Of a DNA stretch of 64,000 nt, positions 22,806 through 34,339 are shown piece after piece. Position 1 is the first letter of the stretch. Every line of letters starts with the position of its first letter. A program made the translations under genes and the position numbers. Location of the stretch: contig JALPQD010000248.1 of NCBI GenBank assembly GCA_023101885.1, positions 583,423 through 647,422 on the forward strand, given 5' to 3'. The notes below the pieces were generated by a model. It searched no databases. It saw only the letters and a list, made by a program, of their open reading frames with translations, and was not told the DNA's origin. The DNA comes from Typhlomys cinereus (taxonomy: Eukaryota > Chordata > Mammalia > Rodentia > Platacanthomyidae).

Positions 22806-25009
22806 TTTTATCAATGAGTAATTCTTTACAATATTCTGTGTGCATTAAAGCATTATGTGTGTATATCAGTATTTGTAATGAATGATGATACTTTTATTCC
22901 ATATTTATTCTACCTTTTTATTAGTAATCCCAATTTCTCTACAGTTACCTTGGTCAAAAAGGTGTTTGGTGTTTAATTAATTCATCATCCACAACTCTGT
23001 TACCTGTTCCATTTTTATCTGATTGATATTTGCTGTAGTTTCTAATGCTTCAGTTAGATTAACTTAAATCTTATGATTTGTCAAATCTTCTGAGATGTAC
23101 ATTTCTGACTACATTGCATACGCTCTGATTTTGATGTGTTTGGTCTTGCGTTTTGACATTTGTAGTATCATTTAGCGCAAGATATTTACTTAAGATCATT
23201 TTGAGTTGCTAAATACCAAAGAGTCACCGAGGTCCTAGCTGGATAGTTCTTTACTATCATTATGTCTCTAATGTCTTGAAACAATGATATTTTGCGGTTT
23301 CCTAATTGTTCTGAGCATTAGACTTGCTCTAAATTGCTCATTGTACCACCATCCCTAAGAATGTGGAGTTCCAAAAAATTCCCTAAATGTGTATAATTTG
23401 TCATATATTTTTAGGAAAATGACCCATAAAAATATCTGTGGATCACTCGCTGCTTTTATTTGCCTCCTGTAGATTAATATAAAAAAGGAGACTTTTTCAG
23501 GATGCTTGAATTGACATTTCCAATTGTGTTAGCATATATTTCTAGCAAAAATGCAACTGAACAACATTTTAATACAAAATCCTAAAATGTAGTATAAGAA
23601 AAACCCAATTTACTGTAAACTATCTGTTTTTTAAACAATATTGCACTTTGTACTTAGCCTCTGTATACCGTTTGCAACTGAAGATTTTCTAATATAATTA
23701 TTCTCTTAGTTCAATCATTTTGTGTCCACGTACTCTATTCATTAACATGATATGTAAAACTGCATATATAGATCATGTACAAATGATTGCATTGGTGTAT
23801 ATAAACTCCTGTGTTATCAAATGTTTATTTTTAGTAATAAAGTAATATGTTTCATTTCATGACTGTAATGACATATAGCTAGGTGAGGGGAATCATCATT
23901 GGTTTTGGTCTGTACCTTAACGAAAATCACTGCATGGAATTTATCACATTTGGAGAGATGATACATTAAAACAGGACTTTCGCATTATGTTACATGTGGT
24001 CCCTTCCAAGATAAGTATATTTAAGTCTCATAATATTTCAAAGTAAATTGGGAAGTTAGTAAAGATAGTAGCAGATGATACAATCAGGGAGATAATAGAA
24101 GATGGAGGAAAGTGTAGATCAAACCCACATAATCCTTTGGTCATGAAATGTGATGTACGATTTAATCTTTAATCCAAAAACATGCACATTTCTTCATACT
24201 GAAAAAGACAAAGTTAATTCACTGAAAGACTAGATAACTAGTTGCTTTAGTATTCTTTCTATATGTCTTCCATTTTTTTTCAGATTTATAGGTAACTTTT
24301 TATTTCTTTTCATGTTAGTTAATTGTCTTTTTTGAAGGATAGACTCTCCATAGTCAAACCAGCAAGTTTGCTTGTCCTTTATAGATTTCATGGTACTTTG
24401 TCAAAGTCATGCGTAAAGTCGTAGAAGTAATGTTATATTCTTAGTCTGCTGACAATTTTCATTTTGAGTATATATAACACATCATATGATTGATGTATAG
24501 ATACTATATTTTTATCAAGTTTTTATCATCAATTGCATTAATAACATTAAAATATTAAAATAGTTTTTGAGACCTCAACTTAACTTAGCACCCAATTACT
24601 TGACTTAGATAGCACCCAATTACTTATATATTACTGTATTTATCTGGTGTATGTTTTCTTGAACGTTTTATTGCCATATTCATAAAAGACTTAAAGCATT
24701 AGTTGTACACATATAGTTTTGTCATTATGAAGCACTGATGCACTGAATGAATATGGTCTGTTCTTGTTTATTCTGAAAGTGAACGAAGATAAACTAATTT
24801 TACCTCATTAAGATGCTTGCTACTATTAAACAGCAAAAACATTTGAGCCTGGTAAAATCTTGAGGCAGGTCAGTAATAAACTGAATTTCCAGAGTGCTTT
24901 GATTTTTGAGATTCTTGTTTACTTGTGTAAGTTTTGGTAGTTTGTATCTTTTGAGGAATTTATTCATTTAAGGTGTGTGCTGCAGTTGCTTCTATTATTT
25001 GAATTCTTA
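22806..25009. other. AT-rich intergenic DNA, no gene recognised
   Basis: About 2.2 kb of low-GC DNA. At 24581-24627 a TAGCACCCAATTACTT phrase occurs twice, 24 bp apart, as a small direct duplication. No open frame or repeat family stands out; old L1 cannot be excluded. Confidence 0.45.
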
Positions 25010-25315
25010 TCCTGGGGGTGGGAGGGATTACATGGTCAGTCCCTCTTCTGGCAGAGAACCCATGGTGGTAGGCATGGACTCTGAAGCAGGAGGCAGATTC
25101 ACATTTCCACAGCCTTCTGGAAGCAGACAGAAGTCAGAAAAGAAGCAAAACTATACAACCCATCCCTTAGCTCACCCAGAGAGCTTACCTTGTTCCTGCA
25201 AGGTTATACCTCCTAAAGAGCCCATTACTTTTCCAAAAATCCCACAATCTAGGAGCCAGGCATTCAAACACATGACTCGTATGAACAATTGACATTCAAA
25301 CTATTACATTGTGTT
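25010..25315 (-). mobile_element. Old LTR-like interspersed repeat, antisense
   Basis: The right end (ATACCTCCTAAAGAGCCCAT, then AGGCATTCAAACACATGAC and ATTCAAACTATTACA) follows the antisense order of a common rodent repeat whose end I recall as 'cacctcctaatagtgccac ... attcaaaccatcaca'. The interior mentions GAAGCAGGAGGCAG as those elements do. Family and exact limits are not certain. Confidence 0.4.
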
Positions 25316-25453
25316 ATCAAATTTTTGAGCGCTGGTTTTCCAGCAGTAACTTTCCATCAATTTAGTTAATACTAAGTTTTACAAATAGCTGTTTTGTACT
25401 TCTTTTCTTTTCCCCACTTTTTTCATTGGTGAATTTTGCTCTTTGATAAACTA

Positions 25454-25455
<2 letters not shown>

Positions 25456-25495
<40 letters not shown>
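25456..25495. repeat. (TG)n microsatellite
   Basis: A pure TG run of about 40 bp. Confidence 0.95.
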
Positions 25496-25497
<2 letters not shown>

Positions 25498-26678
25498 TTA
25501 CTTTCTACCTTTTCTTACCTTCATCTTTATCCCTGCTAGTTCTCCTTCCTTACAAGTTTCTGTCCCAAATTCATGCTCTTTTGTTTAACTTTTAATATAT
25601 ACATAAGCACTATAAAAATTTCATTCTAAATATGTTTTGTGGCCACAACAAATCTTAGGATTTGAACTTTGATCTTGATTTATATCACGATATTTTGAAT
25701 TTTCTTCAAATTTTCCTATTTTTTGTTTTATTGATCTGCAACTCATAAATAAAATTATGTACATTTAAAGTATATATTTAGGTAATTTGATTTTCATATA
25801 GAATGTGAAATTATTATAATTGTGACTATTATATTTAATTGTTCTTATAGTTTCTATGATGATTTGATATTTTAAAGTATTTTACTGCCTTAGAAACTTC
25901 ATGTATGATGTAATGAAATATAAACTGTAATCATTCTCAAATCAATTGATGTTAATAATTGTGCATCACACATAGTGAATTTAACAAAGTTCAAAGAATT
26001 CTAATACTTGCACCTCAATTCCTAACAATCATTGATTTCTTAGCACTTTTATTCTGTTGTTGAGTTGTCTCTGTTCCCGAGATATTAGTCATAACAACTC
26101 CTACTCTTTTTGATATGCAGGTATTTTCTCCTACCGTTCTTAGAGTGCTTTTTATGTTGTTTCTTTCCTTTAGTTTATAGATGCTTTCTAAATTTGACAC
26201 AATCACACAGGTGTATATTAACTTTCATCATAGCACTTTTAGAGTTATATCTAGAAAAAAATTTTTACCAAATGTACATTAAGAAGTTTTACTTCTCAAT
26301 GTTTTTGTGACATATTTCCTAGTACTTTTACATTCTATATTTACTGTGTTAATCCATTGTAGTTGAATGTTCTACAAGATGTGAGATGTAAATCTAGTTT
26401 ATTTTACTTCCTGTGAATATACACTTATGCTATCATCATTTAGTAAATAAATACCCTTCATTGTACATGGTTTTTCTTCTTAAAATCTGTTAAGCATATA
26501 TTTTAGAATTTATTCCTGTCTTCTCTATTCCATCCTGTTTTTATATCTGTATTGAAGTGTTTTGTTTACTCTAGTTTTATGTATATATTGCAACAAGAAG
26601 AGGTGATATTACTGTCTGCCATTATTCTTCCTGCTGAAAAATGTTTTGGCTATTAAGAATCTTCTGTCATTTCCCATA

Positions 26679-27231
26679 TGTATTAGTTAGGGTTCTCTAG
26701 AGTCACGGAATTCACAGAATGAATATATATATATATATAATATATATATATATATAAAATATATATAGGAAATTTATTGAGTTAGCTTACAGATATGGCC
26801 GAGGTAGTCCAGCAAAGGCTGCCAGTAGCTGAGGTAGTCCAACGATGGCTGCCAGTAGCCGAGGTAGTTCCAACGATGACTTCCAGTAGCCGAGGTAGTT
26901 CCAATGATGGCTGCCAATAGCTAGCTCCTCAGTTCGGTAGTCAAGTGGGTGATGGCTGAAGGCTTGAAAACTAAAGTCTTAGTCTCGTCAAAGGCTAGAA
27001 GGTCAAAGAAACCGGGCTGCAGGAAGGAAGAATGATTCCTAGCACAGTGGCAAGAAGGCGATCTGTTCTCTTTGGTGGCAGTATTGGGAGAATCCTTTGA
27101 GAGCTTTGGAGTTCTGATAGGATTTGGGGAGTGTATACTCCTTTCAAGTAGTCTCAGCTGATTCTTTCCAGAGGTGGTCTCAGCCCAGCTTAGTTAATAC
27201 CAGGTGTTGACACCCAGGCTTAACTATCACA
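26679..27231 (-). mobile_element. Solo LTR A, ERVL/MT2-like, antisense
   Basis: A 553-bp element that reads on the minus strand from TGTGATAGTTAAGCC to CCCTAACTAATACA. It is flanked by a perfect 5-bp TSD, CCATA, at 26674-26678 and 27232-27236, as expected for ERVL-type endogenous retroviruses. It carries four tandem copies of a 30-31-bp unit (26798 to about 26919), a minus-strand AATAAA signal (26773-26778) and an AT-repeat near its 3' end. No retroviral coding sequence adjoins it, so it is a solo LTR. The related solo LTR B lies 4.5 kb away in opposite orientation. Confidence 0.85.
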
Positions 27232-27521
27232 CCATACGTGTGAAATTTAAAATTTTCATTTACTGTGTCTGTAAAGCATGTCACTAACATATTTATAAGT
27301 AAAATTTCATTGAATCTGTAAATAATTTTGGGAACTGTGGACATTTTTAACAATATTGATTGCTCCAAATCATGAATGCATGATACATTCATATTTGTGT
27401 GTGGTCCTCTTCATTTCCGTCATCAGCATTTTCTAATTCTCTGTGTAAATATTAGAATCTGCAGATTTCTCCTACCATTCTTTGAGTGCATTTTATGTTT
27501 ATTGTGGAATGTAGATATAAA

Positions 27522-27553
27522 AGTAGATAGACAGATAGAAAGATAGATAGATA
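27522..27553. repeat. (GATA)n microsatellite
   Basis: An imperfect GATA/GACA tetranucleotide run of about 30 bp. Confidence 0.85.
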
Positions 27554-27883
27554 AATGCATTCTGGTAATCAATTACTATTATATTGTGTATCTTACTGTT
27601 TCATTTTATTAGTGAGCCTCATGTATTCTAGAATCACATTAGATTTATATCAATCAGCTTTGACAGAAATAGCTATTGTAAGTAAACTAGTGGTTGAAAC
27701 TAGGTAGAAGCAAATTCCAGTTTTGTTCCAATTGGACTATGTAGGATTTGATCTTTCGATTTTTCCATTAACCTGATTTTCTCTGCTCATCTTTATAATT
27801 AGCAAATATGAAAGTGCTACTAAATCAAATATTTACAATGTGTCACAATCACTCATCCATAAGTCAAGAAACCAAGGAAAATA

Positions 27884-27926
27884 AGGAGAGAGTGAGAGAG
27901 AGAGAAAGAGAGAGAAAGAGAGAGAA
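27884..27926. repeat. (GA)n microsatellite
   Basis: A GA-rich run with AAAG interruptions, about 43 bp. Confidence 0.85.
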
Positions 27927-28472
27927 TGACAAAAGCATGCACGTCAGTGCCCTGATGAATGGGTAAATGTCAGAGAACTTTCAAACATTAACTCTCTCCT
28001 TCCAACATGGAGGCTTCTGGGGAGTGAGCTGAGGTTAACAGGTTTGTCAGTCTCACCTGCAGAGTCATCTCTCAGGTCCACAGAAATATCACCATGAGCA
28101 CACAATGGGGAAGAAGCAGTAATTAAGCTGAACTTCGTTTTGATTTCTTCATTCAAATAGGATGCACTTTTCAATAGCAGTTACAAGCTGCTATTCTGTT
28201 ATTCAAAAACAACTTTATAGAACAAAATTATGAAAGAAGGCAGAAAAATTGCTATTCACATGTGACTTCTGGTCAAATCTCTGAGAATTTTTAGCCATCT
28301 GGAACACAACACATATGGAATGAGCACTGATTCCTGGGAATCATTACCCATCCCAGATCTACTGGCACAGAGTGAAAAACATTCACTAAAAATCTTGTAA
28401 TTAAATGGCAGAATATATTAACTTGGCTGAAGTTCAAATGATCTGTAAGTTTGATTACTTTTTGAAATTCTT

Positions 28473-28765
28473 TTTTTTTAATTTTTTTATTATTATTTAG
28501 TCAACTGTGCGCATGTGCATGTGTATGTGCGTGTGTGTGTGTATGTGTGTGTGTGCGTGTGTGTATGTGTAGAACCACGGACGAATTCACGAACCACCAT
28601 GGCCGCCTCCACCTCCTTCCGCCCCGGGATTCACAGGCTCCGCCCTACCAGGACGAGAAGCGCAGGCCGCCCCCGCTTCCTCCTGGCGTCTATACGTGGG
28701 ATCCGAACTCAGGACCTTACGCCTGCAAGGCAGTGGCTTAACCCCTGAGCCACCTCTCCAGCCCC
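28473..28765 (-). mobile_element. GC-rich tRNA-derived SINE, antisense, perfect TSD
   Basis: A full-length copy of the window's main SINE on the minus strand. The head is at the right end (GGGCTGGAGAGGTGGCTCAG at 28746-28765), the GC-rich body is in the middle and the CA/TG stretch and A-rich tail are at the left. A perfect 17-bp TSD, TACTTTTTGAAATTCTT, lies at 28456-28472 and 28766-28782. Relative to the 17.2-kb copy it lacks a short duplicated GGATCTG-like segment near 28700. The long TSD and good sequence agreement suggest a fairly recent insertion. Confidence 0.92.
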
Positions 28766-28782
28766 TACTTTTTGAAATTCTT

Positions 28783-31130
28783 AACAAATTGGAACTATGA
28801 TTTTTATTGACACTTATGTTCTTCAGTTGCTTACAGGTGCTTTTCAAACCAGGACTGTCATGCATCTTAAATACACCCTTTAACAAAGTCAGTTGTCTCC
28901 AAGGATTCTCTTAAGATCTTGCATCTAGTGCTGTGGCTTCGGAAGTACAAGTCTCTGATAGGTCTCTAACAGGGCTGCGTGGAATGAACATGGTATCATT
29001 TCTTGGAACCTTGTGTCAATTGTGAAGAGAGAGAAGTGTGAAAGGAAGCCTTTCCTCCCAGTTACTCTTTGGCTTGCTGGCTCTCTTTGACTTCCCTGCC
29101 TTAAGTGAGGTCCTGCCACGAGACCATTTGGCCTTCCACAGAGATGGAATCCCTGGGTTACTGATCATGGACCTTCTGCCTTCAACGTTATGAGTGAAAT
29201 GAATGTCTTGTATTAATAATCACCCTCAAACTTCACTATAATGTTAGAAATGAAACTAATGCTCCATCATAAATCTAAAATATCCCATTTGACGCAGGAT
29301 TGAGTAAACTTAAGGGAGAAAGCCATGCCAGGCTTTGACTTTTGTGGTCACACACTGGCTGAGACCCAAATGATTTCTGTAGAGTGAATATTGCTTTTTG
29401 CAAGATGACAAAATTGCAAGTTGTACCAAATGTCAGTCACCTCAGGTGGATGGACAATGATTCTTTAAGAATGCCTTTGGAAGTAGAGAATGAATTCTGC
29501 TTCCCCTTTGAGCCCAGTTTTCTCATGTATGTAAGCATTAAAGCCACCCGATCAATAAGTATATGATGTGAATTCTTCACATGGGACCATCTTAAACAGG
29601 TCAGCATTTTTTTTATAGTGTCTATGAATCTTAGTTACAGAAAATAATTCCCTAAACTTTTTTTGCATGACTTTCTTCTGACTTTAAGCTTTCTATTTAT
29701 AGCACAACATGTAACACAATTTTGTGAGACAAGTCAGTCAAGTTGTAAAATGCATGGAACTGGGACGTACAATACAGAGAAAGACAGGAGTCAGAAAAGA
29801 CCTTGATTTCCATTAAGCAAGATGCTTTCATTTGATTTTTCTGTGTCTTGTGCAATAAAATATTTGCATTCATGTCTATATCATTCACATAGCTATGATG
29901 TAGAACTAGTTGTGAGATACAAAGTACCTATCCCATATTAATTACTGGATTAATGTTAATTACATAATGACAGTGAATTATATCTTATTTAAGAATATAA
30001 CCTGAAAATATATTAAACCTGATTTCAAATCTGAACATGGTCAACAATTAGCTGACTACATTTATTTTGGAAATCTTCCCATCATCTTTTTTAAAATATT
30101 TTCTAAAATTACAGCTCCTTATCAGATATATTCAAACCATCATATTCTTTATCTCATAATAAATATTTTATTCCTCTTATATTTCAAAGATAAATCCTCC
30201 TTGTTTCTTGATCAATTTCCTTGAATTTTTGTTTATTTGAATAAAGTGTTTAAAATTAGCACAGATTTGAGAGTTTTAAATGTGAATATGTTATTATAGC
30301 ACCTGTCCAAACAAGATTTAAACTTTATTATAGTAAACAGGACAAATATATAGTGTATTCAAGGAATTAATGGAGTAATTACTGACACTAAAGCTATAGT
30401 GGACATGACATGCTTGGTCTGTGATCAGCTATAAACAGACAGAAAGGCTTGAACTCCTACAAATGATGGGCAGCCCACGTGCTAGAGAGAGGGAGACAAA
30501 TATATCTATTAGGTTCCATGCATAGATCACAATCAAAGAATCACACAGGAAGTCTTTGAGAACCCCGTGTACATAAAACAAAACAATAGGATTGTGAAAC
30601 CCTTTGACCCATCTTCCTTAGAAGCATTGACATCTTTCCTACAAGTTAACAGAATTCCTTAGACTTTGGCTGGTTGTATATTCAATGGATCACATGCATA
30701 TACTTGCTCCCAGGTGGCTGGAGACACGATATGGTAACTCTCCTCCCTGTGCTTCCAAGATGTTTGGGGTTTCTTCACCTGAGGAAACCCAGCTGGCTCC
30801 TGACTGTGTTGATAGAGAATCTTTGTGTACCCTATCTTGTATGTGACACTGCATCCAGTGTACATTGATTTTGCACTTCCTAATTAAAGCAATCACAGAA
30901 CATTGTGAAGGCGCTTCAGAAAGGCAATGTCTTCAGCTCTTTGGTTCTATTGAGGTATGGTCTTTATTGAGTCAAAATAACCTCTGTATGAGATACTTTG
31001 CAATAGATACTGGTGCAGTGAGCAGCAATGAACTTGAATAGAGAATGAAGATTAGAAGCGGGGATGGAGGGCTAGTGAGCAAGGGAAATAAGGGAGGAAA
31101 GAAGAGAGAGTAATTGGAAGGTGGTTTTAT
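28783..31130. other. Unassigned intergenic DNA
   Basis: No gene is recognised. Short open frames of 60-70 codons occur on both strands near 29384, 29697 and 30659-30896 but have no family signature and no neighbouring splice-like architecture. The part from 30660 to 30880 is more GC-rich than its surroundings and may be an old repeat. Confidence 0.4.
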
Positions 31131-31170
31131 ATACATATATATATATAAATATATATGCACACACACACAT
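31130..31170. repeat. (TA)n(CA)n microsatellite
   Basis: A TA-rich run followed by a short CA run, about 40 bp. Confidence 0.85.
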
Positions 31171-31544
31171 ATGTAAGAATGTCAAGGAGCAAATTTCATC
31201 CACGAAGTAGAAGCAACAGAGGTAAGAAAAGACACTTCATTGTAAAATGTCCAGAATGTACTGCCTCTTTAGGTGTTCTCTTCAAGAAAAGCCATTTCTA
31301 CGTAATACTAAAATATTATTATTTGCTTAATATTATTTAATAGTGATGTTATTACTTAGTTTTCACCAATGACCATTAATTTTATACCTTTGAAAATAAA
31401 GATAGTAAGAATTCCCTGCATCGATGGAAGCGTGTTCTGATGGAGGATAATGCCAAATGGAGGAAATGCATGATATATTCCTCAATGGTATGCCCACTGA
31501 CGTAAGATATATGCCCCAGTAAGTAGACAACCATGTGACATCAA

Positions 31545-31720
31545 AAGCAAGTCAAATAAAATCCAATAAGATACAAATGTGATAAGACTTAGAAAGAGAA
31601 GGGAATTTGGCAAAGGATAAGAGTTAGAAGAGAAAGAAGAGGGGGAGATAGAATAGTGGGATAAGATGGAAAAATTTTGCAATACCACTATATTCATATA
31701 TGATATACAAAAAGATTTCA
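31545..31720 (+). mobile_element. Possible old L1 3' end
   Basis: A purine-rich stretch (31585-31670) followed by ACTATATTCATATATGATAT and an A-rich stretch resembles the 3' ends of old (Lx-like) L1s, including the one suspected near 10745. Weak evidence only. Confidence 0.35.
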
Positions 31721-31724
31721 AAAG

Positions 31725-32226
31725 TGTGATAGTTAAGCCTGGGTGTCAACACCCTGTATTAACTAAGCTGGGCTGAGACCACCTCTGGAAACAATCAACT
31801 GAGACTACTTGAAAGGATTGTACACGCCCTAGATCCTATCAGAACTCCAACACTCTGAAAGGATTCTCCCAATACTGCATCATATAAAAAGGAGCCATCA
31901 AGAAGAACGGATGCCTTCTTGCAGCTGTGCTAGGAATCATTCTTCCTTCCAGCCACCTGGTTTCTTCGACTTACTAGCCTTCAACTAGACTAAGACTCTA
32001 GGAGTTCTCCAGCCTTCAGCCATCACCCACTTGACTACCTAACTGAGCAGCTAGCTATTGGCAGCCATGGTTGGAACTACTTTGGCTACTGGCAGCCATT
32101 GTTGGACTATCTCGGCTACTGGCAGCCTTTGCTGGACTACCTCGGCCATATCTGTAAGACAACTCAATAAATTTCCTATATATATTATATATATCTCCGT
32201 GACTCCAGAGAACCCTAATTAATACA
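31725..32226 (+). mobile_element. Solo LTR B, ERVL/MT2-like, plus strand
   Basis: A 502-bp element from TGTGATAGTTAAGCC to CCCTAATTAATACA, flanked by a perfect 5-bp TSD, AAAAG, at 31720-31724 and 32227-32231. It is homologous to solo LTR A along most of its length. It carries three copies of the 30-bp tandem unit (about 32057-32146) where A has four, a TATAAAA motif at 31883-31889 and an AATAAA signal at 32166-32171. No gag, pol or env sequence adjoins it. The LTR would have driven RNA polymerase II transcription of a provirus. Confidence 0.88.
31883..31889 (+). promoter_or_regulatory. TATA-box candidate in solo LTR B
   Basis: TATAAAA lies 158 bp from the LTR start and about 280 bp before the AATAAA signal, a sensible place for an LTR core promoter. 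The equivalent place in solo LTR A reads GCCACCAAAGAGAA on its sense strand and has lost the motif. Confidence 0.5.
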
Positions 32227-32644
32227 AAAAGGTACTTTTTTTTCAATTCATGCATAGTTTTTGTGCACTTGCTTTAATGTAAATCAGATGTTTTTCTTAT
32301 ATCCCAGAAAATGAGTGCATCCTCTCTCATAGACATTTTGCAAAGAATTTTTTTCCCAAGATTTGGAGTTGGATAACACAATACAATTTAAAACTAAGAA
32401 TATATTATCCTCAAATACGCTAAACCAAGTATATATAATAGATAATGGAAATACTTATCTTTTAAAATTTCAGTATGCAAACTTACAGTAAACATGTTAG
32501 ATGATATTTAAAAATGAACATTAAAAATCCATCCATAAACTCTGAATATTAATTGAACAAATATGAGAAAAAAGAATGGCCTACAAACTCAATATTATAG
32601 TTCAATTCCTACAATAAACATTTAAAGTAGGCAACAGTGTTATT

Positions 32645-32790
32645 TGTCTTAGTTATCTCTTGCTATATACAAACAATCTTGAATTTCAGTGGTCTAAAAA
32701 TATACAATTTTACTCTTAACAAAGTTTCTAAACAGCAGAAATCTGAGGAAGGCTATGTCTAAAAATGCACAATTTTACTGTTTAATAAAA
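32645..32790. repeat. Short direct duplication in possible ancient LTR relic
   Basis: TCTAAAAATATACAATTTTA at 32693 recurs as TCTAAAAATGCACAATTTTA at 32758, an offset of 65 bp. The flanking TTAGTTATCTCTTGCTATAT phrase recalls antisense MaLR/MLT-type relics of mammals, but this is a guess. Confidence 0.45.
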
Positions 32791-32934
32791 TCTGGAGAAG
32801 ACCATATTGAGTTCTTTGCTTCTTACTTTCTTATTAAAACATAGAAATTAGGTAAGAGTATCTTGGATAAACCCAAGACTTTCTTAGGTCTTCTAAATTG
32901 ACAGTTGAATGAACAGAGTTTATTCTGGGGTTAG

Positions 32935-33010
32935 AGAAGTGGGATTAGGGGTTAAAGCCCTTGTCTTACAGGACTCGAGTTAGGAGCCTCAGACTCCATG
33001 TAAAAGTTTC
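32935..33010 (+). mobile_element. tRNA-SINE head relic
   Basis: TTAGGGGTTAAAGCCCTTGT followed by CTTACAGGACTCGAGTTAGG is close to the A-box to B-box region of the window's SINE head. Only the head seems to remain, and it is diverged. Confidence 0.4.
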
Positions 33011-34019
33011 AAGCAAAAAAGGGGTGAAATGCACTTTGAGTAGTATAAAATGGAAACTAGAAGACTCCAGAGTAAAGCATTAAGGAGGTGCTAGCCAAGA
33101 TAACGATTAATGTCACCTTTGGGCCTCTATAGGCCCTAACATGCAAAGATTTTCATGTATCCAACAAGACTAGACAACTGATAAAGGAGAATTTTGTGCA
33201 ATTTTGTGTCTAATTATATCAAGGGATTTTGGGATAAAGTATGAAGAAGGAGACAGTAAGGTATCATAAGGGAGCACATCCAATGTATATGATACACTAA
33301 GATGAAAAAATCTTTATACAATGCAGTATAAACAATGAAATTAAAAGACAAGTAAATTACTAATAAAGAAATAAGTGGAATAAAGTGATATGGAATCTAT
33401 ATTCTGACATGGAGAAAGTATTAGAAAATCATGCAGAGTATGCAAACTGCTAAAATTTGGCCTGTTGGTGACTTTTGTCTATCCTGGGACGCTGATTCCC
33501 AGTTTGAGTGGATGAGAAGAGCAAACCTTGTCCACTCTATTATTACATAGCGTTTTTCTCCTGGTTTCATACCTTAGTTTTTCTCAATTTATATCTACCT
33601 ACGAAAGCCTTCAAGTCTGAAGCAATCATGGCTTGTTATCTTGCATAACCGCTCTGTGCACAAGTATTCTTTGTGCATGGGTATTTTTTAAAAAGGCTGC
33701 AACTTTCTTCATATGGTTGAGCTTGGTGAGTCAAGGGAACTTGAATTGAGTGGACACTTGCCTCAGGCCATCTATGTGCAGTGTATCCTCTTGACAGGCA
33801 TTTTCTATTGTTCCATTCAAAAGTGAAATTTGCTTTTATCATTTATCTTGGTAATAACAGGACAAAAATTCCCAATACCCATCAACATTTAGGCTGTTAA
33901 AGTAGTTTATCATCACAGAAACATTGGTTAGTTAATGAAAATAAGCATCAAAACTTAGGGATAAAAGGGTCATTTGGTAAAATGATTGCCAAGAAAACAA
34001 TTAGTAACGGATTTTGAAT

Positions 34020-34140
34020 TTCCAAAAAGTTGGGGAGTACAGCCAAGTATCTAGCTGAGCCATGCTGGAAAGTTTGTTGGTCTTGCCTGATCCATAAACT
34101 CAGAATTCATTGTGAAACCCTGTCTCAAATTAAGTAGAGA
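34020..34140 (+). mobile_element. B1/B4-like 3' fragment
   Basis: The phrase TGTGAAACCCTGTCTCAAAT at about 34111-34130 is the characteristic end of B1/B4 SINEs in plus orientation. The upstream part is too diverged to align securely. A CT-rich microsatellite follows. Confidence 0.4.
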
Positions 34141-34170
34141 CTCAGGAAAGAAAATATTTAACTTCTTTTC

Positions 34171-34287
34171 CTGTCTGTCTGAGTCTGTCTCTGCTTCTGT
34201 TTCAGTTCTCTCTCACTCTTTCTTTGTCTCTCTCTCTGTCTCTCTCTCTCCCTCTGTCTCTCTCTCTCTGTCTCTCTCTCTCTGTGT

Positions 34288-34336
<49 letters not shown>
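34171..34336. repeat. (CT)n / (CTGT)n microsatellite
   Basis: About 165 bp of CT-rich sequence, beginning with CTGT units and ending in a pure CT run of about 40 bp. Ser/Leu-rich frames over it are artefacts. Confidence 0.9.

Positions 34337-34339
<3 letters not shown>

Larger units (their letters stand above)
26060..27660 (-). pseudogene. Old L1 ORF2 remnant, antisense, split by an LTR
   Basis: Read on the minus strand this is diverged L1 ORF2. The left part (26060-26678) has the usual antisense L1 order, with a TTCTCCTACCGTTCTTAGAG start and a TTGGCTATTAAGAATCTTC stretch near 26644. The right part (27232-27440) continues with TTTCATTGAATCTGTAAATA and TTTTAACAATATTGATTGCT, the antisense of the SWIGRI/NIxKM region. 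The two parts join correctly if solo LTR A (26679-27231) and one copy of its 5-bp TSD are removed. No frame is open. Confidence 0.65.

Noticed and set aside
28700..28765. tRNA gene in the SINE head
   Set aside because: The head resembles a tRNA, but it is followed by a SINE body and bounded by a TSD, the arms are imperfect and the same head recurs in many copies.
26679..32226. LTR A and LTR B as the two ends of one provirus
   Set aside because: They are in opposite orientation, have different TSDs (CCATA and AAAAG) and there is no retroviral coding sequence in the 4.5 kb between them.
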